Shown: positions 4,828 to 5,391 of the stretch, one piece after another
Numbering within the stretch: position 1 is the stretch's first letter
How the letters are laid out: each line of letters begins with the position of its first letter
DNA from: Alphaproteobacteria bacterium
GTDB lineage: Bacteria > Pseudomonadota > Alphaproteobacteria > Rs-D84
Assembly: GCA_016285415.1 (NCBI GenBank)
Contig: JAEEQU010000060.1
Coordinates: 1 to 5,391 of the forward strand
DNA length: 5,391 nucleotides
Reading direction: 5' to 3'
Translations under genes and position numbers: made by a program
The notes under the pieces: generated by a model
What the model was told of the DNA's origin: nothing
Database searches by the model: none
Seen by the model: the letters and a program-made list of their open reading frames with translations, nothing else

Positions 4828-5391
4828 TTACACAAATAAATCTTTTACAAATTGGGCGTGTTCGGTTATAAACCGGAAACGGAATTCTGGCTTTTTACCC
4901 ATTAATTCTGAAACAATTGTACGAGTTTTTTCAGTGTCTTCGGCGCCTTCGTCGGTGCGTGGGGGCAGGTCAACACGAATCAAACGGCGGGTTTTCGGTG
5001 ACATTGTCGTTTCTTTTAATTGATTTGGCATCATTTCGCCAAGCCCTTTGAATCGTGATATTTCAACCTTTTTATTCTTGTATTTGCCGTTGGTCAGCGC
5101 ATCCAGTTCTTCGTCACTGTCCACATATACCGATTCGGTGCCGGATGTCAATTTATACAGTGGTGGACATGACAGATATAGGTGGCCACCATAAATCAAT
5201 TGGGGCATGAATTGGTAGAAAAATGCCATCAGCAATGATGCGATATGGCTGCCGTCAACATCGGCATCGGTCATAATAATAATTTTTTCGTATCTTAATT
5301 TGTTGTCATCCCAATCTTTTGCAGTTCCCGCGCCAATAATATCTATTAAATCATTTAATTCGCGATTATTGCCGAATCGTTCGTCAGAATT
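4828..5391 (-). CDS. parE: ParE, DNA topoisomerase IV subunit B (C-terminal part, partial)
   Basis: ParE is the ATPase/TOPRIM subunit of topoisomerase IV, which with ParC unlinks daughter chromosomes. The window holds the last 187 residues; the ATPase and transducer domains lie beyond the right edge. The frame runs open to the edge and reads GAGTAKDWD and KLRYEKIII before the TOPRIM metal-binding motif MTDADVDGSHI (40-50 of the visible part, with Asp42, Asp44 and Asp46). GHLYLSCPPLYKLT follows, then RFKGLGEMMPNQLKETTM (about 113-130) and a C-terminal MGKKPEFRFRFI segment. It lacks the long TOPRIM insertion of E. coli-type GyrB, and it has RFKGLGEMMPxQLKETT rather than the GyrB form RYKGLGEMNPxQLWETT. 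This points to ParE, and to the alphaproteobacterial type. The stop is TAA at 4830-4828; no terminator follows before the next gene. Confidence 0.88.
   Translation of the reverse strand, partial: NSDERFGNNRELNDLIDIIGAGTAKDWDDNKLRYEKIIIMTDADVDGSHIASLLMAFFYQFMPQLIYGGHLYLSCPPLYKLTSGTESVYVDSDEELDALTNGKYKNKKVEISRFKGLGEMMPNQLKETTMSPKTRRLIRVDLPPRTDEGAEDTEKTRTIVSELMGKKPEFRFRFITEHAQFVKDLFV

Noticed and set aside
4828..5391. GyrB instead of ParE
   Set aside because: The motif is RFKGLGEMMPNQLKETT with Lys rather than Trp before ETT, and the large TOPRIM insertion of E. coli-type GyrB is absent; both favour ParE.

Overview
The window carries five recognisable or well-supported protein genes and one partial gene of a moderately AT-rich bacterium. 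The ParE fragment has alphaproteobacterial-style sequence (RFKGLGEMMPxQLKETTM and GHLYLxxPPLYKLT), and plsY lies close to dprA, as it often does in alphaproteobacteria. I therefore infer an uncultured or host-associated alphaproteobacterium with fairly divergent housekeeping proteins. No rRNA, tRNA, CRISPR array, insertion sequence or prophage gene is visible.

Layout: positions 1-72 are an AT-rich leader with a hairpin and a Shine-Dalgarno site. Next on the + strand come plsY (73-660, membrane glycerol-3-phosphate acyltransferase), an unrecognised exported protein with a glycine-zipper segment (738-1598) that has its own extended -10 promoter, a strong intrinsic terminator (1619-1650), dprA (1688-2701, DNA-processing/competence protein), a 346-bp gap with a tandem palindrome, and a dnaA-type initiator gene (3048-4328). 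A hairpin at about 4327-4358 sits between convergent genes and looks like a shared two-way terminator. On the - strand are a 136-residue protein of unknown function (4357-4767), preceded by a good sigma-70-type promoter, and the 3' part of parE (4828 to the window edge, topoisomerase IV subunit B).

How the genes relate: dprA, dnaA and parE all concern DNA transactions (ssDNA handling, replication initiation, chromosome decatenation), while plsY makes lysophosphatidic acid for phospholipids. They do not form one operon: terminators and separate promoters divide the region into plsY, the exported protein, dprA, dnaA, and the parE/136-residue block.

The most notable observation is the DnaA protein. 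Walker A, Walker B and the DNA-binding signature are present, but by alignment from memory the arginine finger (E. coli Arg285) is Leu, the sensor-2 arginine (E. coli Arg334) is His and the sensor-1 Asp is Asn. That suggests an altered ATP-dependent assembly cycle or a DnaA paralog. Other items are the two TGTATATACA palindromes one helical turn apart upstream of dnaA, the possible leaderless start of dprA, and the two unrecognised proteins. I see no convincing evidence of a wholly new multi-gene system here.
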